The notes: a model not told the origin generated them from the letters alone. A stretch of DNA of 36,348 nucleotides from Bdellovibrionales bacterium (GCA_020434345.1 JAGRAZ010000013.1:1-36348), one strand, 5' to 3'; positions 25,244-33,898 are shown, numbered from the stretch's first letter. A program made the numbers and translations.

Positions 25244-26806
25244 TTACGATTTGAATCTTAGTTGTTTGCCCGGGTGGAGGACCGCAGTTTTTGGGTTTAA
25301 GTTGTTCCACTTTGCAAGATCAGCAAGCGCCAACCCTAAACGCTTTGAAATGACCCAAAGATTGTCACCATTGCGTACGCGATAAAACTTCCATTCACTG
25401 TTGTCTGTAGTGCGTGCTTGTACGTCACTATTTGATATGTCTGATGAGGAAATATTTATTTTTTGACCAGGCTGAAGTCTATCTGGTCTTTGGCTCGGAT
25501 TCATACGCTTAAGCTGTGACACAGTAAGATTGAATTTTCGCGAAATACTCCAAAAAGAGTCACCGCTTCGAACCGTGTAAGCACCGTTTCTGACAACAGA
25601 GGGCTCAGAAGTTTGACGATAGGTTTTAACAGGACGTCCATCAGGAATTGGAATTTTTAGTGATTGGCCAGCGCGAATTTTGTTTTGAGATGGAAGATTG
25701 TTAAACGAGGCAATTTTATAGGCCGAAACACCATATTTTTTGGCAATAACAGAAAGTGCTTCACCTGAACGTACGCGATGGGTGATGATATCTTTAATTT
25801 CATACTCTGGCATGAGGTCATACTTGGCAAGAAATACACCTTTTAATCCTACAGGGATTTTAAGTTCATAATTTGGATATTTTGGTGGTGTAACGTCTCT
25901 TACAAGTTCAGGATTTAGAGAACGAAGTTCATCTACAGAAATATTGAGAGAATTTGCAATAACTTTGAGCTCAACTGGTTTTGGAGCAGGAACTTTATCG
26001 TAAATAAGCGGGCTTTGAAATTCAATATTGGTAAATCCATAACTTTCAGGGTTTTTTGCAATCATGGCTGCAGCAATGAGCTTAGGCACATAATTCTTTG
26101 TTTCTGGTTTGATGTAACGATATTTTGAAATTTCCCAAAAATCATCGGTATTGTATCTTTTAATGGCTCGAGAAATTTTTCCCTCACCAGCATTGTAGCC
26201 CGCAGCGGCCAAATACCAATGCTGAAATTCATCATATAAGTCTTTCAAGTATTGTGCAGCCGCAATGGTTGATTTTTCAGGGTCTCTTCTCTCATCAATC
26301 CACCAATCCACTTTTAGCCCATACCGTACACCTGTATGGTAGATAAATTGCCATTGACCAACAGCGCGTGCTTTTGAGTGTGCATACGGATGAAAACCGC
26401 TCTCGATCATGGATAGATAAACCAAATCTTCTGGAAGACCGTTTTCCTGCAAGATCTCCCTCATCATTGGAATGTACCGTCCAGAGCGTGAAAGCCAGAT
26501 TTCAAAATATTTACGACCTGACCCTTGAAAATAGGCAAGCCATTTTTCTACCTGACGATTGACAACAATCGGAATTTCTTCTTTGGGCACTTCTGTTAAT
26601 TTTTCTTGGACGATCTCAGATTCAACTTCTGCACCGATGATTTGAGGTGAAGCTGTTTGATCATAGGGTAGAGAATCATCTAGTGTGCCAAGGCTTTCAA
26701 AATAAGGTTCTGGACGAGCGTTAGGGTTGTATTCAGAAACAGTTGTAGGTTGCGTTGGCATACAACCAGAAAGAAAGGCGGCCAAAAAAAGAAGTAAAAA
26801 ATGCAT
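25244..26806 (-). CDS. mltD: Membrane-bound lytic murein transglycosylase D with three LysM domains
   Basis: This is a 520-residue lipoprotein with lipobox LSGC and lipid-bearing Cys 15. The SLT domain runs about 108-260 (LPEDLVYLSMIESGFHPYAH, catalytic Glu E135; AVGQWQFI; YLAAAGYNAGEGKI). Three C-terminal LysM modules bind peptidoglycan: about 344-387 (VRSGEALSVIAKKYGV), 412-455 (VRSGDSFWSISRKFNL) and 476-519 (VRNGDNLWVISKRLGL). The enzyme cleaves glycan strands non-hydrolytically, giving 1,6-anhydro ends. The length and domain order match MltD. It converges with the RDD gene and diverges from the M1-like/Omp85 gene. Confidence 0.95.
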   Translation of the reverse strand: MHFLLLFLAAFLSGCMPTQPTTVSEYNPNARPEPYFESLGTLDDSLPYDQTASPQIIGAEVESEIVQEKLTEVPKEEIPIVVNRQVEKWLAYFQGSGRKYFEIWLSRSGRYIPMMREILQENGLPEDLVYLSMIESGFHPYAHSKARAVGQWQFIYHTGVRYGLKVDWWIDERRDPEKSTIAAAQYLKDLYDEFQHWYLAAAGYNAGEGKISRAIKRYNTDDFWEISKYRYIKPETKNYVPKLIAAAMIAKNPESYGFTNIEFQSPLIYDKVPAPKPVELKVIANSLNISVDELRSLNPELVRDVTPPKYPNYELKIPVGLKGVFLAKYDLMPEYEIKDIITHRVRSGEALSVIAKKYGVSAYKIASFNNLPSQNKIRAGQSLKIPIPDGRPVKTYRQTSEPSVVRNGAYTVRSGDSFWSISRKFNLTVSQLKRMNPSQRPDRLQPGQKINISSSDISNSDVQARTTDNSEWKFYRVRNGDNLWVISKRLGLALADLAKWNNLNPKTAVLHPGKQLRFKS

Positions 26807-26986
26807 AGACTCTCATTGTATCAAGAAATGATTGTAAGGCACTAACTTTTTATGCTTCTTTTTGGTTTTGAAGGAAAAAAGTTTCCGATTTTCAACTCGT
26901 CAAAAATAACGTTTAACATTTTGTTTTTATGATGAAAATTTGATGAAGTTTTGCAAGCACATCATATGTGGGATATGGTGTGCCCC

Positions 26987-28195
26987 ATGCGTCTTCTCTT
27001 GGGTCTATTGATGTTTTGGGGATCGATTACTGCCCAAGCCTCAGAATTAACTTCTACGTACGATATTCGTCTTGATGCAACCTCATACAAATCAAGAAAA
27101 TATGATGTTGTTACATCCGTAACGATCACCAATCACGCAACAAGCGCTATTGATGAACTTGTGTGGCTGTTGTATCCAAATCGCTACAAGAAGAAACTGC
27201 CAAACGTAGATGACATCAACCATCATATGATTTACCCCAACGGGTATTCTAAAGGTTTTTTGGATATTGTGGAGATAGAGATTGATCATCAAAAAGTTTC
27301 TCGAGATCATATACAAATTTTAGACGAAGATCGTTTTGGAGAGGTTTTTGTAAAACTCTCTTTGGATGCACCGTTAGAAGTAGAATCTTCTGTGACAATT
27401 CGTTTTGTGTCCAAACTTAAAGTGCCAAAAAAATATGGTTCCTTTGGATGGTTTCGTAATCAGCTTACAATGTCAGGTGGATGGTCACCTGTTTTGCTTG
27501 CTTATGAGAATGGTGAATTTCGACCAACGTATCAAATGCCGCTAGCCGATTGGAACGTGCAAATCAAAGTACCAAAACCATATCAAGTAGTCTTGCCACA
27601 AAGTTTATATAACGAACAGAATCAAAGCTACGTCATAGCACAAAAAAGACAGGTTTCGCTTCTTGTTGGAGATATGAAGCATTTTGAAACCAAACATGAA
27701 CCTTTTGATTTTGTTATTTATCACCATGAAAGAAGAGATAGAAATATTAACGTATCGTTTGATCAGTTGATTGATAATTTCACGACTTTTTTACATGAAA
27801 AGAACATAGATCGACCTTTTAACTATACACTCGCACAGGCACCGTTAAGAGAAATGTTGGTTGTTGATGGATCGCCTGTATCGTTTTATTCAGACCGTGC
27901 TTTCAAAGTAATTAAGCCGCTTCATCATTATCATGAGATTCCAATTTATAAATCTCTGTTTATGCAACTGTATGAAGATCAAGTTTCAAAAATAGAAAGT
28001 GATCAAGATTTATTTTGGGTGCAAGAAGTTGTGGCGTGGAGGTTAACTGATGAGCTTGTAAAGTCTTTAGATATAAAGCATCGCGATGCTCGTCAAATAG
28101 GATTTTTGCAGATGTTCAAATTTTTACCTTTGATCGATCGGGTTTTGTATACGCCCCAGTTTGCTTTTTATGATGTTTTTTATAATTTGGTTTAA
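26987..28195 (+). CDS. M1-peptidase-like secreted protein (5' part of an interrupted M1-Omp85 gene)
   Basis: The ATG at 26987 is chosen because it gives a clean signal peptide, MRLLLGLLMFWGSITAQA. In-frame ATGs at 26966 and a TTG at 26951 would add residues that spoil it. The 402-residue part resembles the N-terminal and catalytic-region fold of M1 aminopeptidases (DIRLDATSYKSRKYDVVTSV, FGEVFVKLSLDAPL, GWSPVLLAYENGEF, HEIPIYKSLFMQ). It has no HExxH zinc motif, so it is probably not a peptidase. It ends at TAA 28193. The same frame then continues without further stops into the next feature, so this is probably one 894-codon gene cut by a nonsense codon. Confidence 0.82.
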   Translation: MRLLLGLLMFWGSITAQASELTSTYDIRLDATSYKSRKYDVVTSVTITNHATSAIDELVWLLYPNRYKKKLPNVDDINHHMIYPNGYSKGFLDIVEIEIDHQKVSRDHIQILDEDRFGEVFVKLSLDAPLEVESSVTIRFVSKLKVPKKYGSFGWFRNQLTMSGGWSPVLLAYENGEFRPTYQMPLADWNVQIKVPKPYQVVLPQSLYNEQNQSYVIAQKRQVSLLVGDMKHFETKHEPFDFVIYHHERRDRNINVSFDQLIDNFTTFLHEKNIDRPFNYTLAQAPLREMLVVDGSPVSFYSDRAFKVIKPLHHYHEIPIYKSLFMQLYEDQVSKIESDQDLFWVQEVVAWRLTDELVKSLDIKHRDARQIGFLQMFKFLPLIDRVLYTPQFAFYDVFYNLV

Positions 28196-28270
28196 AAAAA
28201 TAAAAAAATAAGTGATGAGATCCGAAGTTTTCAAAATCAACAACCCTTTGCCCAAACAATACTAGCCCAT

Positions 28271-29668
28271 ATGGAAGATGAATTTGGAAAAAAAAAAAAA
28301 AAAAAAATGATTGATCAGTATATTCAAACGCTACCCGAAGGTGGTTTTCGTGTATTTGTATCAAATTATGTAGGTAAAGATGTTTCTGATCGATTTGCTC
28401 AATGGGTGTCTCCGCGACCAAGAGTAAACTACAAATTAGGAAAACATCGAAAAAAGAAAATTGATGGAAAATATCATCATTGGATAACCATCGAGCAAGA
28501 GACAACAAAACCAATACATGAGCCAGTTGCATTAAAGGTTTCGTATAAAGATAAAACAAGCGAAACACAAACGTGGATGAGTACTGAACCCATGCATACC
28601 TTTCAATTTCTGACGAATCAAAAAATCAAAGCCATTGAAATCGATCCAAATGAAAGGCTTTTAGAAACAACCAAAGCGGATAATCGTCGCCCTGCGTATT
28701 GGAAGTTTGTGGTTTTAAGTATGTTTGTCGAATATGATTTTGAAGCAGAGCAACCTTCATTTTTTGTTCAAGGGCAGTTTCGTAAACGTTATGGAGGCTT
28801 GGACCGTTTTGATATTGGCGGATATTCTCAGTTTAAAGCCTATGGTGCAAGCTTAGGATATACAAGGCTTTTTGGAAAAACAATCGATGCATTACGATTG
28901 AGTCACGGAGTACGGTTTGGTTTAAATTTCAATAAGCTTGATGATGATTTTGCAACGATTCAAACACAAACTGGACAGAGTAATATTGAAGTAACACCGG
29001 GAGGTTTTGCATCTGATTTATCTTTTTCATATGTTTTTGGTAATCAATTGTCTTACATCAATCCACTGCGCGGTTCTTATGGAGGTTTAACGTTTAGAGT
29101 TTCAAGTCCCGCGGTGGGAAGCCAGTACACCTATCGTATGTTAAGCTTTAATTTTGCAGGTATTGTGCCGATTCATCCAAATCATCTCTATGGGTTTCGC
29201 TTTCGGTTGGGTACATCTGGTGGTGACGAGATGCCATCCCAATTGCAGTATCGTCTAGGGGGTATAACCAGTATGCGTGGATTACCTCTGACCAACGATC
29301 GTTTTACAGGAAAAAATTTACTTATGATGACGCATGAATACCGTCATTTTATTGTACAAGATCTTGATGCCAATCTTTGGCTTTTCAGAATTCGGAAAAT
29401 TCAGGGAGCGCTATTTAGCAATATGGGGAACACAACCAATACTGTTCTTGAACAGGGGCAAGCATTGGCAAACGTTGCAGTCGATCGTACTGGGTTTAAT
29501 GATTTGTTTGATGTACGGGATTGGAAAATGGACGCAGGCTACGGAATTCGTCTTTTTATTGATTATCTAGGGGTTTCACCAAGTTTAATTGCATTTGATA
29601 TTGCAAAATCTGTTACACATCCGGAGTTTGGCTGGTTGTATTATCTGGGGGTCAACCAGTCCTTTTAA
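28271..29668 (+). CDS. M1-like C-terminal segment plus Omp85-like outer-membrane barrel (3' part)
   Basis: The frame is the same as in the preceding gene and is open from 28196 directly after its TAA. The ATG at 28271 is the first candidate restart, but it has no ribosome-binding site. Residues 1-140 look like the end of an M1-type protein (GKDVSDRFAQWVSPRP, ITIEQETTKPIHEP, KAIEIDPNERLLETTKADNR). From about residue 150 a beta-barrel follows (FFVQGQFRKRYGGLDRFDIG, FRVSSPAVGSQYTY). Its QYRLGGITSMRGLP resembles the conserved GG..xRG segment of Omp85/BamA barrels. It ends in LYYLGVNQSF with terminal Phe. A run of 20 A (28288-28307) encodes KKKKKK near the start. It is functional only if the upstream stop is read through or restart occurs; otherwise it is a pseudogene fragment. 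Confidence 0.78.
   Translation: MEDEFGKKKKKKMIDQYIQTLPEGGFRVFVSNYVGKDVSDRFAQWVSPRPRVNYKLGKHRKKKIDGKYHHWITIEQETTKPIHEPVALKVSYKDKTSETQTWMSTEPMHTFQFLTNQKIKAIEIDPNERLLETTKADNRRPAYWKFVVLSMFVEYDFEAEQPSFFVQGQFRKRYGGLDRFDIGGYSQFKAYGASLGYTRLFGKTIDALRLSHGVRFGLNFNKLDDDFATIQTQTGQSNIEVTPGGFASDLSFSYVFGNQLSYINPLRGSYGGLTFRVSSPAVGSQYTYRMLSFNFAGIVPIHPNHLYGFRFRLGTSGGDEMPSQLQYRLGGITSMRGLPLTNDRFTGKNLLMMTHEYRHFIVQDLDANLWLFRIRKIQGALFSNMGNTTNTVLEQGQALANVAVDRTGFNDLFDVRDWKMDAGYGIRLFIDYLGVSPSLIAFDIAKSVTHPEFGWLYYLGVNQSF
28288..28307 (+). repeat. Poly-A tract of 20 bases inside a coding region
   Basis: Twenty consecutive A are flanked by GG and TGATTG. They encode GGA followed by six AAA and ATG in the M1-like/Omp85 reading frame. 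A change of one base would shift the whole barrel out of frame. A second A/T structure, A7-T-A7, lies at 28194-28208. It is either a real slippage site or a sequencing/assembly artefact. Confidence 0.9.
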
Positions 29669-29710
29669 TGAAGGGTTATGGTTTTGCCAAGATTGTGGTA
29701 TTTTAGACCT

Positions 29711-30268
29711 ATGTTGAGACCCATCCTATTTGTTGGCCTACTTATCAGTATTTTGTCTGTTGAGGCACATGCTGATGTGGCTTCAGATATTCAAGATCAT
29801 TTTAATATTTTTATCATTAATAAAGATCGAAGAACACCTGCCGATCGGACCATCATCCGTGAGGAAAAGGGCAAAAATACAGCCGTCATGTATTATTGGA
29901 GAAATTTGGATAAACGAAACCCTGCAGATGTAGTTTGTGATGGGTACACATGGATTCTTAAGGGAAGAACAAGGTATGGAAAAGGCGCAAAGCAAGCATT
30001 TGCAAAGTTTGACAAGATCGATGCAATTGAACTTCATTTTTTTGACCTTCAATTTGGAACCAAGCGTGGGTCAAAAAAAGGCGAAATACTTCCTTCATAT
30101 AAACCAAAGGAATACTTTCAGGCTGTAATATCCAAAGAAGATTTACAAAAAGCAAATTATAGAGAAGCGTGGATTGACCAGCAGGTGCGAGATCAAAAGT
30201 GTGAAAATTTATCTCAATTGTTTACGCGCATTTGGTTTGACAAAGAATACATGAGGAAAAATTCATGA
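29711..30268 (+). CDS. Secreted protein of unknown function
   Basis: The ATG at 29711 gives 185 residues with a clean signal peptide (MLRPILFVGLLISILSVEAHA, before DVASD). An ATG at 29678 would place 11 residues before it. The mature part is mixed and basic (NKDRRTPADRTIIREEKGKN, YKPKEYFQAVISKEDLQKA), with two Cys residues (DVVCDGY, DQKCENL) that could form a disulfide. No family is recognised. The start is about 40 bp after the barrel gene, and the stop overlaps the HEAT-repeat gene (ATGA). The two small proteins are probably cotranscribed with the M1-like/Omp85 locus and may be partners. Confidence 0.8.
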   Translation: MLRPILFVGLLISILSVEAHADVASDIQDHFNIFIINKDRRTPADRTIIREEKGKNTAVMYYWRNLDKRNPADVVCDGYTWILKGRTRYGKGAKQAFAKFDKIDAIELHFFDLQFGTKRGSKKGEILPSYKPKEYFQAVISKEDLQKANYREAWIDQQVRDQKCENLSQLFTRIWFDKEYMRKNS

Positions 30269-30699
30269 GAAAAAAATTTGTATTTCTATCTTTCATTCTA
30301 TTAATTTTTACAAATGTATTTGCATCCTATGATTTAGAACAGCAACTTCATGTAGAGCATTGGATGAAAACACTTGAAAAGCATCCTTTTGTACTGGTTA
30401 GAATCAATGCTGCAAAATTTTTGGGCGAATTACAGGATCGCATTGCTGTCCCTTCATTGGTTAGGGCGTTGGAAGATGCGGACAATGATGTTGTGTTTGC
30501 TGCGATTCAATCGTTGGGACTTTTGGGTGACCCGACAGCTGTGAAACCCTTGTTTGAAGTGTCAGTTAAACATGAAGGAACACTTCTAGCCAAAGAAGCA
30601 CAGCGCTCCATTGAAAAAATCCAATCCTATTTGGATTTTAAGAAGAAACAACGCGACGCCAATCTAGATACAAAACAACCTACTACATCCGAGCAGTAG
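30265..30699 (+). CDS. Secreted HEAT-repeat protein
   Basis: This is a 144-residue protein with a signal peptide (MRKKFVFLSFILLIFTNVFA, cut before SYDL). HEAT/PBS-lyase-like repeats follow: FVLVRINAAKFLGELQDRIA, AVPSLVRALEDADNDVVFAA and IQSLGLLGDPTAVKPLFEV. A short Lys/Gln-rich tail comes last. HEAT repeats form a protein-binding solenoid, and export implies a periplasmic scaffold role. The ATG overlaps the upstream stop (ATGA), so it is translationally coupled. A bidirectional hairpin terminator lies 25 bp after the stop. Confidence 0.88.
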   Translation: MRKKFVFLSFILLIFTNVFASYDLEQQLHVEHWMKTLEKHPFVLVRINAAKFLGELQDRIAVPSLVRALEDADNDVVFAAIQSLGLLGDPTAVKPLFEVSVKHEGTLLAKEAQRSIEKIQSYLDFKKKQRDANLDTKQPTTSEQ

Positions 30700-30723
30700 A
30701 TAATTAACAAAATAAAATTTATC

Positions 30724-30742
30724 AAAATGCCACTGGCATTTT
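30724..30742. terminator. Bidirectional intrinsic terminator
   Basis: AAAATGCCA and TGGCATTTT form a perfect 9-bp inverted repeat with a 1-base centre, so the real loop is a few bases wider. On the plus strand TTTTGTCCTTTT follows, and on the minus strand a T-rich tract follows. The hairpin lies between two convergent genes, the HEAT protein and leucine dehydrogenase, where a shared terminator would be expected. Confidence 0.6.
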
Positions 30743-30787
30743 GTCCTTTTAGTTTTAAAGCCTTAGCTCTGATGATTATGATACGTA

Positions 30788-30897
30788 GATTAATATATTT
30801 GCCGTAAAGGTTTGAAGGCTGTTTGAGAAAAAAAGGTGTAGGAAAAATGGAAGTGTACGCGAGTTGCCGCAAAACCTTGAAGGCAAATATATTAATC
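30788..30897. repeat. 110-bp element with perfect 16-bp terminal inverted repeats
   Basis: GATTAATATATTTGCC at 30788-30803 is exactly reversed and complemented at 30882-30897 (GGCAAATATATTAATC). The match continues imperfectly inward (AAAGGTTT against CAAGGTTT). The two ends are separated by 78 bp with no coding frame. No target-site duplication is seen at the edges. It could be a MITE/REPIN-like element or a structured RNA. Confidence 0.75.
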
Positions 30898-30914
30898 CAA
30901 CAATCTTTAAATAA

Positions 30915-31955
30915 TTAAGCTGGGATGGCTTCTTTTGCCATGTCTCTTGCGATCTTCGCAGGAGAAATATTTTCCTTTTTTGAACGGGTCAAAATGCTTT
31001 GAATCGTTTGGAAAATTTTTCGTGTTTTATCATCAACACGTTTGGCATCAAACCCTTGTAGCTCATCAGCAACATGAATTAGGCCTCCCGCGTTGATCGC
31101 AAAATCAGGCGCATAGGTGATACCTTTTTCGTGAAGTCTGTTTGCAATTTCCATAGAAGCAAGTGGGTTGTTGGCCGCACCTGCAACAATTGTACACTGC
31201 AATGTTTCAATGGTGTCTGGATTGATCACACCACCCATTGCACAAGGTGCAAAAATGTCTGCTTTTGTGAATAAAATTTCTTCATGGGTGACAACTTCAA
31301 CATCTGGATATTCAGCTTTAAAACTTTGCGCTTTGTTTTGATCATAGTCTGCGATGATTACTTTACTGCCCGCTTCTAAAAGATATTTGACAAGAACTTT
31401 TCCAACGTTGCCCACACCCTGGACTGTAACTGTTTTTCCGTTGAGATCTGTAGAGCCATATACAACTTCAGCACATGCTTGAATGCCGACAAATGTTCCT
31501 AATGCTGTTGTAGGAGAGGGGTCACCTGATCCACCAAAATCTTGTGTCATACCTACGACATGATCAGTTTTTGTTTTAAAAACATTCAAATCTTCTGGTG
31601 TAGTGCCAGAGTCGACAGAAGTAATGTATCGACCATTTAATGAAGCAACAAATTCTCCAAATACTTCTAACTTGTCTCTTGTTTTTTCTGTTTTAGGATT
31701 TCCAAATATAATTGATTTTCCTCCACCCAATGCAAGATCTGCAAGAGAAGCTTTGAATGTCATTGCAAATGCAAGGTTCATAACATCTTTAAGACCAGCC
31801 TCTTCATTTGGATAAGGATAAAAACGGCAACCACCAAGTGAAGGACCTCTTTTGGTGTTGTGTATTGCGATAATCGAACGTAAACCGGTTTTCTTGTCAT
31901 AACGGTAATGAACATTTTCAAATTCTCGCTCAATCATTTTTTCCAACATAGACAT
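30915..31955 (-). CDS. ldh: Leucine dehydrogenase (Glu/Leu/Phe/Val dehydrogenase family)
   Basis: The ATG at 31955 (MSMLEKMIEREFENVHYRYD) has AAGGAAGGG upstream and gives 346 residues, the usual length. A frame extending to 32135 has no similarity in its extra 60 residues. The enzyme reversibly deaminates branched-chain amino acids with NAD+. The motifs are LGGCRFYPY, the catalytic Lys in LALGGGKSII, SVDSGTTPEDL, a Rossmann VQGVGNVGKVL and the C-terminal APDFAINAGGLIHVADEL. No other branched-chain catabolism gene is adjacent, but threonine dehydratase elsewhere in the window belongs to a related amino-acid pathway. It converges on the HEAT-repeat gene with a shared terminator. Confidence 0.92.
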   Translation of the reverse strand: MSMLEKMIEREFENVHYRYDKKTGLRSIIAIHNTKRGPSLGGCRFYPYPNEEAGLKDVMNLAFAMTFKASLADLALGGGKSIIFGNPKTEKTRDKLEVFGEFVASLNGRYITSVDSGTTPEDLNVFKTKTDHVVGMTQDFGGSGDPSPTTALGTFVGIQACAEVVYGSTDLNGKTVTVQGVGNVGKVLVKYLLEAGSKVIIADYDQNKAQSFKAEYPDVEVVTHEEILFTKADIFAPCAMGGVINPDTIETLQCTIVAGAANNPLASMEIANRLHEKGITYAPDFAINAGGLIHVADELQGFDAKRVDDKTRKIFQTIQSILTRSKKENISPAKIARDMAKEAIPA

Positions 31956-32194
31956 AGTAGACAACCCTTCCTTTAAATTTGGCCCTACCCTAGGAGAAAG
32001 TGTGGGTTTCGTCAAGAAACGAATTTGAGGGATTTCCCGCATAGGAGCAAGATTTAAGAGCGTTTTTAAGCTTACATGGCAGGGTTTATCGAGGCATCGG
32101 TTTTTTAAAAGATTTTTGATTGCAAAATGGGCCACAATTGACTAGAAGAAGCTTTCCTTAACCAAGTAAAGCGTTTTTTAAGCTTTCTACAAAA

Positions 32195-32270
32195 GCCCAG
32201 GTAGCTCAGTCGGTAGAGCAAAGGATTGAAAATCCTTGTGTCGGCGGTTCGATTCCGTCCCTGGGCACCA
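32195..32270 (+). tRNA. tRNA-Phe (anticodon GAA)
   Basis: A 76-nt cloverleaf: acceptor GCCCAGG pairs with CCTGGGC, the D-arm contains AGCTCAGTCGGTAGAGC, and the anticodon stem AGGAT..ATCCT carries GAA at 32228-32230, which is position 34-36. TTCGATTCC forms the T-loop and CCA is encoded. GAA decodes UUC/UUU, so this is tRNA-Phe. Downstream DNA contains partial copies of its 3' end. Confidence 0.97.
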
Positions 32271-32595
32271 TGAAATTTTCAGCATTGATTCGAAGTTCAT
32301 ACCAAACAATAGTGAGTCTTGTGCCCGACATTACAAAATGTAGTGAACGAAGTGAGCGTACAATTTGTTATGTGCGGGTATTCGATTCCGTCCCTGGGCA
32401 CCATCTTACAACCATTCCAGAATTCCTGAATACTTGTTAACGGGTGTACAAGTATACAGATGAATGACGAAATCGAACGCGGTTCGTCAGTTTGTTTTGA
32501 ATGTTACACATTTATGAGTCCCTTAAGCACCATGAAAATTTCAGTATTGATTCGAAGTTCATACCAAACAATAGTGAGTCTTGTGCCCGACATTA
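32257..32595. repeat. Duplicated tRNA-Phe 3' end and downstream sequence
   Basis: Copy A: the last 23 bases of the tRNA (32248-32270) recur exactly at 32381-32403. Copy B: 77 bp from 32257 to 32333 (tRNA tail plus downstream flank, containing GATTCGAAGTTCATACCAAA) recur almost identically at 32518-32595, with the tRNA part degenerate (CCCTTAAGCACCA for CCCTGGGCACCA). Such tRNA-tail copies are what repeated integration or duplication at a tRNA attachment site leaves behind. No integrase gene is present in the window. Confidence 0.85.
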
Positions 32596-32665
32596 ACTGA
32601 GAATTAAATATTCTAAAAAATCGAAAAAAATATTTTATACAAGATCGAGATTAGACAGCATAAAA
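32271..32665. other. Non-coding region behind tRNA-Phe rich in hairpins
   Basis: No protein gene is seen in this gap of about 395 bp. Besides the repeats, it holds three inverted repeats. One spans 32324-32378: CCCG/CGGG and ACAT/ATGT stems with a 16-nt loop GTGAACGAAGTGAGCG. A second spans 32430-32455: ATACTTGT/ACAAGTAT with a 10-nt loop. A third spans 32465-32489: TGACGAA/TTCGTCA. These look like remnants of small mobile or REP-like sequences next to an attachment site. Confidence 0.7.
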
Positions 32666-33835
32666 CTACGCTTGTACTTGAATCTTTATGTTGGCAGCAC
32701 AATCCTTAACTCGATCTACCAATTCTTCTATATTACAATCCAACCGATCATATCCAAGTACAACACCCATTCTTCGATAGGGTCGTGTGGTTGTTTTACC
32801 AAAAATACGAAAATCGGTTTTTGGTATTTTGCATACTTCTTCTATATTTGTATAGGTTGGATTTTCTCCATTTTGATTTGCCAAAATTACGGCACTTGCT
32901 CCTGATCGTAGAAGCTCAATTTCAGGAATAGACAAACCTAGAACAGCTCGTGCATGTAGTTCAAATTCGTTAAAATTTTGCGTTTGAGCCAATGTCACCA
33001 TTCCTGTGTCATGTGGTCGAGGAGAAAGTTCAGAAAACCAAACCTCATTTTTCCCGATAAAAAACTCCACACCCCAAAGGCCCGCACCACCCAAATTTTG
33101 TGTTACAACTTGTGCCATTACTTTGGCTTTTTCAAGCAGCTTTGCATCCATGGGCATGGGTTGCCAACTTTCCTGGTAATCTCCACGTTCTTGTCTGTGC
33201 CCAATAGGCGCGCAAAACAGTGTTGGACCATTTTTCTGTGTCACTGTAAGAAGTGTAATTTCAAATTCAAAATCAATAAACTCTTCTACAATCACTTCGA
33301 CAAGATCACCTCTGCTTCCGCTGATGGCGTACTCCCACGCCTTTTCAACATCTTGAACCGATCGAACATAGGATTGCCCCTTGCCACTACTAGACATAAG
33401 AGGTTTGATCACGCATGGAATGCCAATCCGATCAACAACTGTATGTAATTGTTCTAAAGATGAAGCGTATGCATAATTTGCAGTTTTAATTTTGAGATCC
33501 TTGGCAACCAAATCTCGAATGGTTTTACGATTCATGGTTGCATTGGCTGCTTTTGCACTAGGAACAACTTGTATGTTTTTCTTTTCAAAATCAAAAAGCT
33601 TTTCTGTTCGTATTGCTTCAATTTCTGGGACGATAAGATTTGGTTTATGTTTTTGTACGAGACGGTCTAGATCCTCTGCTTTTAGCATGTCGATTACCTC
33701 AGATTGATCCGCAACTTGCATTGCAGGGGCATTTTCATATCGGTCAACAGCAATGACATATTGGCCTAGGCGTTTGCATGCGATGGTAAATTCTTTGCCC
33801 AGCTCTCCGGAACCTAAAAGAAGTATTTTTTTCAT
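32666..33835 (-). CDS. purT: Formate-dependent phosphoribosylglycinamide formyltransferase (PurT)
   Basis: This 389-residue ATP-grasp enzyme makes formyl-GAR from GAR, formate and ATP in purine synthesis. It matches PurT end to end: N-terminal [43 protein letters not shown], the ATP-grasp loop [41 protein letters not shown] and [14 protein letters not shown]. The length equals that of E. coli PurT (392). It is divergent from the RoxA-like gene. No other purine gene is adjacent. Confidence 0.96.
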   Translation of the reverse strand: MKKILLLGSGELGKEFTIACKRLGQYVIAVDRYENAPAMQVADQSEVIDMLKAEDLDRLVQKHKPNLIVPEIEAIRTEKLFDFEKKNIQVVPSAKAANATMNRKTIRDLVAKDLKIKTANYAYASSLEQLHTVVDRIGIPCVIKPLMSSSGKGQSYVRSVQDVEKAWEYAISGSRGDLVEVIVEEFIDFEFEITLLTVTQKNGPTLFCAPIGHRQERGDYQESWQPMPMDAKLLEKAKVMAQVVTQNLGGAGLWGVEFFIGKNEVWFSELSPRPHDTGMVTLAQTQNFNEFELHARAVLGLSIPEIELLRSGASAVILANQNGENPTYTNIEEVCKIPKTDFRIFGKTTTRPYRRMGVVLGYDRLDCNIEELVDRVKDCAANIKIQVQA

Positions 33836-33892
33836 ATTCCATGCCTATACCATTTGTTGTACAAAGGACAAAACTCCCTATACAAGTAGGCG

Positions 33893-33898
33893 TATAAT
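33893..33898 (+). promoter_or_regulatory. Possible -10 box of the RoxA-like gene
   Basis: An exact TATAAT lies 16 bp before the ATG at 33915, in the 79-bp gap from which purT diverges. No good -35 box is present at 16-18 bp upstream. The short distance to the ATG would give a very short leader. Weak evidence. Confidence 0.3.

Noticed and set aside
28116..28568. Minus-strand 150-residue frame over the poly-A tract
   Set aside because: It contains a Phe run from the T20 tract, has no family features and lies antisense to a recognisable gene.
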